A stretch of DNA of 64,000 bases from assembly GCA_021234155.1 (NCBI GenBank), contig JAJEKV010000104.1, forward strand, positions 1,991,900 through 2,055,899. Reading direction: 5' to 3'. Made by a program: the position numbers and the translations under genes. Position 1 is the stretch's first letter; each line of letters starts with the position of its first letter. Source of the DNA: Isoetes taiwanensis. Its lineage: Eukaryota; Streptophyta; Lycopodiopsida; Isoetales; Isoetaceae. Shown piece after piece: positions 11,926-23,053 of this stretch. The notes below the pieces were generated by a model. It saw only the letters and a list, made by a program, of their open reading frames with translations, searched no databases and had not been told where the DNA came from.

Positions 11926-12465
11926 TCTTGGAGACAGAGTTGCTTACCAATTTGTGTCACTCTTTGCTAAAACAACTTTAGGTCTTGGATACATACAGTC
12001 TTGTTTTTAGTGAAGCTCTGTTGGCTAATGACTTTAGTTTGAACGGAACCTGAAACGGGAAGCCAAAGATGTGCTTGCTACAGAAGCAAAACATCATGAA
12101 CAGCTTGCTTGTTTCCCTGGACGAATGTATGCCAATGGGGCCAGCACTGCAGCTAGTCTTTTCTCTCAACAAGGGCGCAAAGGTGTAAATCAAGATGCCA
12201 TGTTGGTCTGCCATGTTTGGTTATTGGAGCTCTGCACAAAACACCGAGCATTCAACTTCACCGAGATTTCGGCCCTTGTTATAACGATTTGTCTTTGGAG
12301 ATTCCTGATTTGTGCTGCAGATTCCTGGTATTCTTTAAACATCTCTATTTTCACTTCTTTCTCCACTTTGCTTAGACATCATAAAATATGGTATTGTTTA
12401 AATCCTTCTCACGTATATGCTTCATAATTTGCCAAAAGAATTAGATCTTGCCTCCTTATGCAAGC

Positions 12466-12831
12466 ATTGTTGGAATTGTATTATTTTTGGGTATGCTAGC
12501 CATGGACAATTGGATGAAGTTTTGCAATTCTTTTACTGAAATGCAAATGCAAAGTATGCAGCCCAACCATGTAACCTTCATTGGAATTCTTGATGCATGT
12601 TCAAACACCAAAGCTTTGTCTCTCCTGGAAAATGAGTTCAATGCACTTATCAATATGTATGGCACAATGTGGTCTCATGGAATTCATTAATTACAGCATA
12701 TGGGCAACATGGATATGGAAAAGATGCCATTTGCACGATGCAAGCAGACGGCGTGATGCTTCATGAGGTTACACTTTATAGCATCATTTCTGGATGCAGT
12801 CATGCTGGCCCTTTGGAGGAAAAGCATTGAT
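12466..12831 (+). pseudogene. Pentatricopeptide repeat (PPR) protein fragment
   Basis: Consecutive plus-strand pieces read WNCIIFGYASHGQLDEVLQF, then (frameshift near 12533) TEMQMQSMQPNHVTFIGILD-ACSNTKAL, then (frameshift near 12675) WNSLITAYGQHGYGKDA and HEVTLYSIISGCSHAGPLEE. These are canonical plant P-L-S type PPR motifs of organelle RNA-editing factors. The intervening repeats are missing and the frame is broken at least twice, so it is a pseudogene fragment. It lies in the same orientation and only about 540 bp downstream of the translocator fragment. Confidence 0.85.
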
Positions 12832-13010
12832 TAGCAAGGTTTTTTGTACCTCCATTAATCAAAGTAGGGTATTCGGAGTCTCACGCTCAAAGTCTAAATT
12901 TGGAGCCTATAAATTATACAATTTAAAATATATGGTTTGCAATAACACATCATCCATTTTGTACTTTTATTTTATTTTAATTTTTATTTTTTTGTTTACC
13001 TCAGAGTTTA

Positions 13011-13486
13011 TCTATGTTTGTTTCTTTTGAGGCCCGAAGGGCCGAAAAATTTTTCTAATATAACAACCAACATAACTACTATTAACATTAATTAACACAA
13101 ACCATTACATTAAACATGTTTAAAATTAAATTCCCCCTTAAACCCCCTTTTGTTTGGGTGCATATTCACACGGGGGGTGACTCCGGGCAACGAGAGCTGT
13201 TGGATAGGCATATTCACCCCTTATTCCTTAATCTACACCGTACACAAAGTTCCTCGTTTGTGGGGTATGGATGTATAAAATTTGGTATACTGTATAACAA
13301 AATTTGCAAAATACTATAAGATTTCAGGCAATATACTATATGGTGTTGATTTTGTACGTGCAAAACATAATTACAGGGGCTCTCGCTGCCCTACGTCACC
13401 CCCCGTGTGAATATGCCCCAAACAAAAGGGGGTTTAAGGGGGAATTTAATTTTAAACATGTTTAATGTAATGGTTTGTGGTTTAAT
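13011..13486. mobile_element. Foldback (long inverted repeat) element, copy 1, right end truncated
   Basis: The left arm begins tctatgtttgtttcttttga, continues with the GC clamp ggcccgaagggcc and runs through ttaaacccccttttgtttgg and gtgcatattcacacgggggg. The mirror image returns at about 13380-13470 (ctacgtcaccccccgtgtga and onward). The loop carries ggtatactgtat, gcaaaatactataagatttc and tggtgttgattt, shared with the other copies. The right arm is cut at about 13486, where unrelated GC-richer DNA (to about 13612) follows. No transposase reading frame. Confidence 0.85.
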
Positions 13487-13651
13487 GTAATGCTAGAAAT
13501 CAATGTTGGCTATATCCGACTTTGGGAATCTGTGCTGATGTCGGCTGCTGAGGGCAATGGTGCTCAAGGTGTTGCTACTAAGCGCTAAAGGCAGTAGCGC
13601 TAGGCGCCGAAGGTGTTGAACATAACCATTGACATTAATAAACAACACATT

Positions 13652-14167
13652 AAAATTTTTTTTTAGTATAATAACCAACACATAACTACCATTGACATTA
13701 ATAAACATAACCATTGGATCCAACACATCTAAATTAAAATCCCCCTTAAACCCCCTTTGGTTTGGGTGCATATTCACACGGGGGGTGACTCCGGGCATCG
13801 AGAGCTGTTGGATAGGCATATTCGCCCCTTATTCCTTAATCTACACCGTAAAGTTCCTCATTTGTGGGGTATGCAAGTACAAGATTTGCTATACTGTATA
13901 ATAAGATTCGCAAAATACTATAAGATTTCAACTGGAATACTTTATGGTGTTGATTTCGTACGTGCAAAATACAAATATGAGGGCTCTCGCCGCCTACGTC
14001 ACCCCCGAGGTGAATATGCACCCAAACCAAAGGGGGTTTAAGGGGATTTTAATTTAGATGTGTTGGATCCAATGGTTATGTTTATTAATGTCAATGGTAG
14101 TTATGTGTTGGTTATTATACTAAAAAAAATTTTGGCCCTTTAGGGCCCTAAAAAAAAACAAACATAA
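13652..14167. mobile_element. Foldback (long inverted repeat) element, copy 2
   Basis: The left arm (about 13652-13790) and right arm (about 13990-14140) are reverse complements over roughly 140 bp, including the taccattgacattaataaac / gtttattaatgtcaatggta pair and the ttaaaccccctttggtttgg block. The right end has the clamp ggccctttagggcccta followed by caaacata; the left end lacks the clamp. The loop matches the other copies. It is non-coding and presumably mobilised in trans. Confidence 0.88.
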
Positions 14168-14717
14168 GAACACGTAAGACATTTAAAACACGAAGACAAA
14201 CAAATTATTTCCATGGCAAATAGATTCAATTGATGATTGCATGTATGCATTCTTATATATATGGCATTCAAGTATTACCCATTTTTCTCAAAACAGTCAA
14301 TAAGCCGCTTAAGAATTTCCTAACACTCTATATATACATGGCATTCAGATATTTCCCATTCTTCTCAAAGTCCTAATATTAAGCCACCATGACATCCAAT
14401 TTGCTACAGTAACAATTTGGCATTCATAATTGCATATTTTGCAACAATAAGAAAAGAACCGACCATAGTTTTCATCTTCACAAATCATGTGTTTACATCT
14501 TATGCATTGGTTTTTACTTCGTAATCCAATTGCTGGAGGATTTTGGCACTCCTCTCCATCTGGGAGATTTTCCAATGAGCTTCGAATAATACCAGATACC
14601 TTTTAAATATGTTTGAAATATAAAAAAGCAAACATGTTCCATGTCATTTACATTAGCTGAAGAAAAATAACGAGTTTCATGTATGTTGGAAACTCGGTCG
14701 TATATATTGTAAAGTTT
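14168..14717. other. AT-rich interval beside the TM9SF fragment
   Basis: A Cys-rich minus-strand frame at 14345-14575 (CIRCKHMIC, YCCKICNYEC) is seen, but I cannot match it to the TM9SF family or to another domain. No other feature. Confidence 0.3.
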
Positions 14718-15211
14718 TCACAAGCAGTTAACATACCTCCACCAGCATTCATGATCGTCCACTGCAAGCTGAAAGTATATCAATGCTATGGTGATAAAAG
14801 CAGTGACAATGATCAATATGATGAATACAATAAATAAAATACTATAAATCATGTACACTTTATGGCCCCAAACACTAGCAAAGATGTAATAGAGCTCAAT
14901 ATAAATTGCAATCAATGGTAGGAATCTAGTTGCCATCGTGGTATGGTGTCTTGGTACCATGGTAAAGGAGGAATCTCCTGGGGGATTTTGAGGTACGACC
15001 GGTGCTTGAAACTACGCCTTAGTATTGTTTCTGCAATGCCACCAAGTACAAGCAATGGCAAGGTAACTAGCATCCGGATGAGAGTGATTACAACAATGGT
15101 TCCAAAAGGAAGGCCGACTATTGAATTGTAAACTATTGCAAACAAATAAGTTCCACGAAAGCAAATGTCAAAACAAACAACCATGACTAAGATAAGATTT
15201 ATACCAAACAA
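14718..15211 (-). pseudogene. TM9SF (transmembrane nine, endomembrane protein 70) fragment
   Basis: The minus strand reads VYNSIVGLPFGTIVVITLIR, then [27 protein letters not shown], then (after a frameshift near 14940) [40 protein letters not shown] and [16 protein letters not shown]. These are consecutive conserved blocks of the TM9SF membrane domain, a Golgi/endosomal protein family. The usual DHEWWW has become DHECWW, the frame is broken, and both the N-terminal lumenal half and the last helices are absent. It is a decayed fragment. Confidence 0.85.
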
Positions 15212-15972
15212 TCATCAATAATACTTCAGTTCACGAAGAACACGAATCGAGTTGCACTTAATAATCTTACAAAGCACTATTTTCTCACGGGCCGAGATCG
15301 CAAGGGGGCTGAAACGACCTTGGAAGATCGCAGACGATTAAACACAATAAAATCATCGCCTAGCAAGACATGTTAAGCACCGCTGCTATGGCTCCTTCCG
15401 AAGTTGATCATTCAAAGACTTGCACGCTAGATGGTTCCGGCACTTCTTCTAGAAACCTTTTGCATAAACACAAGGAATAGATGGGAGAATCTCTTGGACT
15501 GGGCTCAAACAGTTGAAAGCATGTTTTCCCAAATCCTCACCTTCATATTCTTCGTTGAAAGGCTTAACCAAAGATGCCCATCTCTGCGGTTCAAGGCCGA
15601 AAACCCCCGAAACCCACAAGGCCCACGAAATCCATAGCATTGTTCAAATTTAAGGCTCAAGGAAAAACCAGCTAACCTAATCGAATAAGGGGCTTGCTAC
15701 GATACCTCCAAGTCATCTAGAGCGAGAGAATCCGGGCATTGCAAGGTGCATCTTTGCACGGAAATTGTGAAACGTAACATGCGAGGGAAGACCCGCAGAC
15801 GACCTAAGGCCCCCCCCTCACGGCCCTTGCTCGCCTTTTATGTCGGTGGAAAAGGGTTTGAGAACATACCTTGAAGGCGCCGGATCCTCTTTTCGTGGTA
15901 ATTTACTGCGTCTGCAAGAACAGAATCTCGCTCAGAGCCATTGCCTCACCAAGCCCTAGATATAACTAAAAG
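15212..15972. other. Unassigned, possibly the body of a larger dispersed repeat
   Basis: No gene recognised. 15780-15850 is GC-rich (cccccccctcacggcccttgc). Because dispersed repeat X follows directly here and also follows an unassigned stretch at 58.3-58.96 kb, part of this region may belong to the same element, but I could not align the two upstream stretches convincingly. Confidence 0.3.
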
Positions 15973-16197
15973 AACCCTAAAATAACCTGGCTCGATGCTT
16001 GCATGCTCGATTTGGGATAGTTTTTGAAATCATAGTTGTAACCATTGAAAAATGCCACTAAAAGTATCGTGAAAGTATGCGCACTCTAGATGTACTGATT
16101 AGTACGTCTCATCAAATACGGTCATCAAATCATATAAAAACCTTAGGAAAAAAAGTACAAAAACACAAAGAAAACCCCCTGTTATTATGCTACATAT
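15973..16197 (+). repeat. Dispersed repeat family X, copy 2
   Basis: The copy starts accctaaaata, contains tcgatgcttgcatg, accattgaaaaa, gcactctagatgtactgatt, aaatcatataaaaaccttag and ends ctgttattatgctacatat. It is collinear with 58961-59187 over about 225 bp, and with the inverted shorter copy at 11144-11301. A small palindrome (gtac-nnatta-gtac) lies at its centre. Confidence 0.88.
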
Positions 16198-17020
16198 TCA
16201 AAGGATGATTGGGAATGCTGTTGATTGCATTATCGGCCCCCTTCCTCAAATCTGACGAGAACAGCACCCTCCTACCCTTCATATTTTTTCCTTTTTCTTA
16301 ATTTTTGTTAGCCCTATTTTTTCCTCAGAAAGGTACGTGGCATTTTTAGAAGCAAGCATCAGCAAAGAATATCCTGAAAGCATATTTGTAGGAGAGTTAT
16401 ATATGTTATAAAGGTCTTCTTTAGCATAGAGATGTTGCCCCAAGGTCCCTTTTATTATAGTAAGGTGTCCCTTATAAAATTTAGCAAATTCATCCCTTAA
16501 TATTATCCTTGCCTTTATATTGCAATGCAATATTGGATTGACATTTACATTGCCTTAACCGTATACCATTTTCACCATGGACCACTCCACCGTGTTTGTA
16601 CCATAACACGTTTAGCTAATACTTGCACAAATAAATATATAACTCTCTCCAATAGTGTTGATAAAGAGTAAGTTTCTATGGGACCCAAAACAAGAATTTT
16701 CAAGAGTGACCGTTGATAAGGACAAAATAAAGAATGTAAGCCTTCATCGGACCCAACAAAGATATGTTAGTTCAAATCTATGGCATTGTTCTTTGAGAAA
16801 ACAACACTCATAAACAACGATATTTTAGAAAACTACATGTTTGAGATCAATGTCCTTTTTCAAGAAATCAACACTAAAAAATAATAGCTATACTGAAAAA
16901 GACTACATATAATCTTTCTAAAAATCAAATGTCATTTTTTGAGAAAATCAACACGAAAACAATACAATTTCAAAAAAGACAAATATGGGTGAAACGGCTA
17001 TAATTTTATTTTGTACTTGT
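16198..17020. other. AT-rich intergenic stretch
   Basis: No gene. 16600-16750 (gctaatacttgcacaaataa, gttgataaggacaaaa, gaatgtaag) is a weak match to the upstream block of the dirigent duplication, so fragments of that block may extend here. Confidence 0.4.
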
Positions 17021-18440
17021 GGACATCTTTGATAATTGAAGTTCTCCAGTTTGCTGCTCTTAAGTCCTTGAGTAACGATCTTTCTGATCTCTGTGATTCT
17101 AGCATTGTGTCAAATTATTGGTGCTACTAGATTGTATAAAGCTTAAGGTTATGAAAATTTAATATGTTATGACGTAAATATCTATATTTCTAAGTGAACA
17201 ATGAGGCAGATCAATTTATCCAAATTATATCAAACAATATGGATAGATTATTTATAACATCTAGAGAGGCACATTAGTCTATGGGATTATGATACAAACT
17301 ATATGTTCTATGCATGGAGGTATGCATAGGATATTCAAAGCAAAGAGTAAGAAGGAAAGAAGAGGGAAGCATTAATAAAAATAACAGAATCAGGGAGGTT
17401 AAGTTCGACATGGGTGAAGTTGGCATAACCATGGGCGAATTGGTATTCACCGGTACCACCGACTATAGAATGTTCCATTTCCCCAGAAATGGGAAGACCG
17501 GTAGTAGAGTTGACGACTTCATTGCGAACGGCCTTATCGGTGCCCTGGAAAGCGATGGTGCCCGTTTTGAGGATCGCGCTCCACACATAGTAAGCATGAT
17601 TGGCTTGTAGCGAAGCAACAGAGACAGTGCCTTCTGCCCGCCCGACCTGCCTCGATGTGTTAGATTGCCCTTCCGTCAGCACATCGTTGATCACAAAAAT
17701 AGTACCGAACTTTGTCTCGCTGGTCTCCCCATTTGGCCCTGCTACTCTCACCGCTGTTGCATTTGGAGTAGTTACTTTGGCTTGCATGTAGAACACCATG
17801 TTCATCCGTCTTTCGTCTGCTTTTTCTGCCTGTATCACTGGGTTTTGCATCCAAACTAACAATATTATCAAAATTATGCTATTGCGCTTCATACTTTTGG
17901 CTTCAGTCATCTGCTTCATATTTCTCTCTTGAAGCATATGTTTAGGATACCCCTTTATGCTCTAAGTATTTGTCTCTTGCAGTTACTTCGTTTGGTGTAT
18001 TTGTCTCTTGCAATTACTTCGTGTGGTGTCTCTTATCTTATCTTATTCAACGCTTTCTTAATACGACTTTGTCATCCGATAAATTATAACCTTATCGAGA
18101 ATGGCCCGTATAACCATGATATGCATAATGAAGAAATGACTTTGTCTAGCTAATACGTGCACAAATGAGAAATGACTTTGTTCAGTTAGTTACGTGTATA
18201 AAATAATGAAACGAATGTTTATGAAGACTAAGTTTCTACAAGACTAAAACATGACTTTCGAAAAGAACTTATTCGTGTGGTCCTTCCTTTTAAGGCAATT
18301 ATCGATGAGGACAAATAAGATTTTCAAAAACAACTTATTCGTGTCAAAATATTGATAAGTATTGATAAGGACAAACAAGGAATGTAGACCTTGTCAAAGA
18401 AATATATAAGAATTTTTGTCATCATTTTTCTTTTCTTTTT
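17020..18440. repeat. Segmental duplication copy B (dirigent gene plus flanks)
   Basis: Collinear with 4365-6070, including 3' flank (tttgctgctcttaagtccttgagta), coding region and upstream block. It differs by a deletion that removes the TATA region at about 17950, a short duplication of gtatttgtctcttgca (17970-18020) and loss of one of the two 135-bp upstream units. Confidence 0.85.
17335..17892 (-). CDS. Dirigent protein, copy B
   Basis: Paralogue of the dirigent protein at 4709-5278, with the same secreted role inferred. The frame opens at 17937; I start at the ATG that begins the signal peptide (MKRNSIILIILLVWMQNPVI), giving 185 residues. Family blocks MVFYMQ, FVINDVLTEG, GRAEG, GTDKAVRNEV and SIVGGTGEYQFAHGYANFTH are present with no frame break. 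Compared with copy A it lacks a few residues after the signal peptide, loses one sequon (NET to SET), and has GTGDYRF changed to GTGEYQF. The coding region looks intact and under constraint, but the TATA box of copy A is missing here, so expression may differ. Confidence 0.92.
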   Translation of the reverse strand: MKRNSIILIILLVWMQNPVIQAEKADERRMNMVFYMQAKVTTPNATAVRVAGPNGETSETKFGTIFVINDVLTEGQSNTSRQVGRAEGTVSVASLQANHAYYVWSAILKTGTIAFQGTDKAVRNEVVNSTTGLPISGEMEHSIVGGTGEYQFAHGYANFTHVELNLPDSVIFINASLFFPSYSLL

Positions 18441-19270
18441 TTTGGGCGCCCGGCGCGGGGCATTTCGTTTGGTATTGCAGGAGGTTGTTTTGGCAGTGGT
18501 TAAGGCTATGATCGCCGTATGGTACTGTATTCAAAACAACATTTTTTGCCATGTGAGAGGAGCTTAATTCATTGTTGCTATTCTGGGTGTTATTTTTTGT
18601 TAGTCAACGGTATGTGCATGGCAAGTATCTTGGAGGTCCAAATTAGGAATCCCATGAGCCTTCTTGTGGGCAGCCTGTGTGTGGCAGACAGCAGCTGGTG
18701 GGTGTGGAGCAGATGCCCGAATGAAGCAGCGACCACATCGCAGCCCAGGGATTGGGTCTCAGCCAAATTCCTGCATTCATTTTCTTTCCCGTTCGTACTA
18801 TTTGCATGAAAGATTTTGTGTGTGTTCTGTTCTTAGGGGGCATCTCCGTTGATTTCGTGTGTGTTTCCTTCTTAGAGGACATCAAAGCAGAAGGAGGGTT
18901 GTGTTCTGTGTTCTTGCAGAAGGCGGACACCAAAGTAGGGCTTATGGCAGAGCTTACCGTAGGGCTTGCTGACTGGCCTACCGATGGCTTAATAGGAAAA
19001 TGGAAATGATTTTTTTTTTTTTTCATTTGAAACTATGTGTTCGATTTGCACCATTGGAAGTGGCTTTTTTATTTTTGGTCAAAATCTTAATGTACATTGA
19101 TCTGGCACAAGATTGGGAATATCCCCCAAATCAATAGCTTGAAAGAAACAAAGAAACCCATAAAAATGTGAAAAAAAACGTTATCAAAATTGTCAAAATG
19201 CGTGTGCTATAATGCTATCAAATAGATATAGATAGAGATAGATAATGCTATCATATTTCTTGCGCTTTCA
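18440..19270 (+). repeat. Dispersed repeat D, copy 1
   Basis: From ggaggttgttttggcagtgg (about 18481) to atgctatcaaatagatatag and gcgctttcagcatcacc (about 19275), this stretch matches 26500-27285, and its last 110 bp match 36045-36150. It sits between two copies of the dirigent upstream block. The open frames it contains exist in both long copies but differ by frameshifts, so they are not genes. A GC-rich clump (gggcgcccggcgcgggg) marks its left edge at about 18443. Confidence 0.8.
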
Positions 19271-19279
19271 GCATCACCA

Positions 19280-19610
19280 TCATAATGAAGAAATGACTTT
19301 GTCTAGCTAATACGTGCACAACTGAAGAAATGATTTCTTCAATTAGTTACGTGTATAAATAGAATATAATGTTTTTTATCGTATACAAAAACTAAGTTTC
19401 TATAAAACTAAAACATAAACTTCAAAAAGAACTTATTCTTGTGGTCCTTCCTTTTAAGGCAATATCAATAAGGACAAATAAGATTTTCAAAAAGAACTTA
19501 TTCGTGTGGCCCTTCCTTTTAAAGCAACTATTGATAACTAGTGATAAGGACAAATAAGGAATGTAGACCTCGTCAAAGAAATATATAAGAATTTTTGTCA
19601 TCATTTTTTT
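19280..19610 (+). repeat. Extra copy of the dirigent upstream block
   Basis: Words ataatgaagaaatgactttg, tctagctaatacgtgcacaa, gtggtccttccttttaaggc, ttgataaggaca, ggaatgtagacc and gaatttttgtcatcat occur in the same order as upstream of both dirigent genes. No dirigent coding sequence is attached. Confidence 0.8.
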
Positions 19611-22563
19611 TTTATTTTTTATTTTTTTTTTTATTAGCAGCACTTATTGTTTTTTTTTGGATCATTGGATCCAAGCATAGTTCTATGAATATGCCAAATC
19701 AAGGGTCGTGGAATTTACACATCAGACCCACGTATGCGCTTGCGCACCCCATATGGCTATTATACGTATATACATACATCATATACTTGAATCTATACAC
19801 ACAAGAAATGAATATATTACCATTGCGCATTCACAAAACACAGATATAAGACACAGATAACAACAAATCAGAGTGAATGACAGATCAGAAGAAATAGAGT
19901 GAAATGGTGGCATTCATTGCAAACGTGACATAGCTCAAAACAGAATTGCACTTTCGCCAGAACTTGGAGTCTTCTCTTGAACCTGTGGGGAACCTTTGCA
20001 GCACTCCTCCGAACCTCCCAACCACCCACTGCACAATCCGAATTGGAGTTTCAATTTCTGCTGCACACTCTTTAAGAGAGCTTCTAAAGCTTTGACATTG
20101 CAAACTTCAAAGCCCTCGACTCACAAAGTAGGTTCACATAGAAGCCTGAAGAAGAGGCCTGACAAAGGACCTGTGTAGGTAGACAAACAAAGCAGAAAGG
20201 AAAGAACAAGCAACAGGTACTTAAGGCATCTTTGCATGAGACGCCATAGCCTGCACTGCATCTGGCCGCCAAAGGCGGGAGCTGCCACAAAGGCGAGAAC
20301 TGCCACAAAGGCTTAATTGCCATTGTGGCTTTGCTTAATTGCTTAATCGCTTCCCCCTGCTTCCCGCAACATGGCAAAGCAGCATCCCCCTGCTTATTGG
20401 TCTGCTTCCCCCGCTTATCGGTCTGCTGGAAAAGCAGCATCTCTCTCCGTGGAATCAATACAGCTTCTTCTCGTTTCTTAGGCCGCCATGCTTGGACGGC
20501 GGCCGACACGCGTTTCCAACAGCCAACATTAGACAAGGCCCAAATTATTTTTACCAAAACCCTAACCCCCATATTTCGGCCCACCTTCGCCAAAACCTTA
20601 GTAATTGGATAATTTGGGAACCTTATGGGCCTATAGCCTTTTCTACAATCCTAGCCTATCCACATGCCACCTTCATCTCAGTAAAATCTCACATGGCATT
20701 ATAAAAAACCGTTAGATCTTCATTTTCCAAAATCTAAGGCCATGAAAATTAGATAAGCTTGGAAATTTGGCATGGAGATGGGATCCGAGGCCGGCTTTTG
20801 ATGAAACAAAGCTTGTTCTTCATCAAACGTGCTTTAGTCTAGATTTTTTTTCCCCCTGGTGTCACAGAACGACGCTCTCATGTTTTAATTCACCCACCAA
20901 ATGAGCTCCCGCCTTACTCGACTTCGCCCTACTCTCGAAGGCGAAATCTATGCTATTCGCCCTGATTTCTACCAGAAACTAGGCATTTTTTCATAGCGCC
21001 CTCCATACTTACAAGGATCAGAGGTTTGACGATTTTTTCAAGCTAAAGATCTGGTAAAAGTTCTTCATCGATTTTTCTTCATTTACATGCTTTGAATCAG
21101 TGTGTTCTGCTCCAGAAATGCCTGCAGAGCTATTTCTTGGCTGGGAGTAGGAACCTATGATTTTACTGCAAAGGAGGCGAGTCTTGCAAAAAATTTAGTG
21201 TTCAGTTTATTAGTTTGGGCTATCTGCTCCTATATGTCCTCATCAGAGTTTCAACGAATGATCCTAAAGAGTAGGGTAAAGTTGAGATATCTTTCTTGGA
21301 GATTCTCGATTCAAAGTAACCAACAACAGACTTCCCCATTTGCTTGGCAGAGCAAAGATCATGGGATGGCAGGGCCGCAACCTAGTGTTCAATCCTTGTA
21401 TCCAAAGCTTGATTTCGCATCCTGCTGCGGAATCTTTAAGGATTTCTATGTGATGATTCCTGATTCGTGCTTTAATGTGCAACGTTTCAAATGGATTCTC
21501 CTTAGCAGAGCGCGGCAATGACGTCGTTCTAATATTAAGGCATCTGCTTGGAACGATCAGGTATGGAACCCTTCTTGTTTACATATTGTTTCTTCGTTTT
21601 GCTTATAAGTCTTGAAGAAGGATGCATTGTTTCCAATGTGGAATGCAGGTTTTATGGCCAATGCATTTATAAGCCATATTATGTCTGGTAGAGCTCTGGA
21701 ATGTAAAGTGCAATTCTGATATTGCAAATACCCCCGTCCAAGAAACTCTTTCAGTATTTGTATGTGGCTATCAAGACAAGTCTGCTGTAACTCTAGATTG
21801 TGAGTATTGGCCTTTGAATATGTCCCGTCGCAATGTTTCTTTATCACTATTTTTTATGTCATTGGTCTTGGCATGGTATTAAAGCTGCAATGAATTTGTA
21901 TCAATTCTATTGCATCTTCCTGGCACTGCTGTCTATACCTTGCACTACTGCACTACTGTCTATACTTCAGGAAAATATGTTTTGAGGGGCTGTTTCTTTT
22001 GAAGAAGGAGGACCCCTGTTTCAACATATAGTATGTCTAGTATGCCTGATAGATAGATTGTAGACGTCGGAGTAGTGCTCCATTCTATGTAGCATATATC
22101 ATGTTCATCTTTTTGTATTTTCTTCTTTGTTATATTTGTGCATGTGTTATCTAGTGGTGTTATTTAAAGAAGAGCCTATAATTCATGTATTATTTTAAGA
22201 TGGTAAATGCCATTAGAAGTATCTGAAGCATCTGTACTTTGTATTTGCCTGAACATTTGCTTCCAGTATGTAACATAGCATTGTAAAATCTAGAAAGAAT
22301 AGCTGCAAGGCTCTCTTTAATTATCATTTGCAGGATTCATACAACAACCATAAGATCTGTCTTCTAATGAAGGAATATGTGCACTATTTTGCTATGCACC
22401 ATGTTATTGTGTGGAGTGTAGCTAAATAGTTTGGAATGCCGCCCTTAGCATAAATTGTCAAGGGAAATTCGTTTTGTTTTGCATCACTATTTCCATTGCC
22501 ATTCCACCCAAGTGATCTATATATAAAGTTGACTCTAGGGATGTTCCTGGAATTCAAAGGGAT
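19611..22563. other. Long stretch without a recognised gene
   Basis: I found no domain in any frame. 20230-20450 has short imperfect repeats of gcttaattgc and ccccctgctt. 20840-21100 is pyrimidine-rich and resembles a 5' untranslated region. A 139-residue plus-strand frame at 21102-21521 has no recognisable motif and no support from splice sites, so I do not call it. Confidence 0.35.
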
Positions 22564-22751
22564 GGCATCACTTATACCCCAATATCTTTATCAACTATAT
22601 TGATGCAATTCTTGGCACCATATCGCAGGTCCGCTCTCTACTTTAGTCTCTCCTATTGGCATCATTTATACCCCAATATCTTTATCAACTATATTGATGC
22701 AATTCTTGGCACCATATCGCAGGTCCGCTCTCTACTTTAGTCTCTCCTATT
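22564..22751. repeat. 94-bp tandem duplication
   Basis: Units 22564-22657 and 22658-22751 differ by one base by eye (ggcatcacttatacc versus ggcatcatttatacc). The near-identity indicates a recent event. Confidence 0.92.
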
Positions 22752-23053
22752 AGTTAGAGGACATTTTGTATAGTATTTTACCACTATGTTCAGTTGATAA
22801 CTCAGGTTTGTCAATTTGTAGTTTGAATACATGCTATTCAAACCGGTTTGTCTCACACATATAGTTTTGTTTAAGATTCATGTATTGATGTTGCGCTATC
22901 AGCAGCAGCTGCATATCAACCTGTAAGTTGATGTGCTTTGCATTGATTATTTAATTGCTTACAGTAGTGAACTTAATATGGCAAGCCCAGGCGTCGTTTG
23001 TGCACATAAATGATTTCTTTAGTTCTATTCAATTTAATCTGCGTAGAATGAAT

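Noticed and set aside
13692-14041. Frames of 69-94 residues inside the foldback element, with similar peptides on both strands
   Set aside because: They arise from the inverted-repeat arms, which encode the same peptide on each strand; the loop is not coding.
17929-17970. TATA box for dirigent copy B
   Set aside because: The homologous segment is deleted; the remaining gcataaagg is a poor match, so I did not annotate it.
18519-19026. Open frames of about 85-127 residues on both strands, echoed at 26582-27125
   Set aside because: They lie in dispersed repeat D; the two copies differ by indels that shift the frames, so there is no coding constraint.
21102-21521. 139-residue plus-strand frame
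   Set aside because: No motif, no splice or promoter support, and a comparable antisense frame overlaps it.
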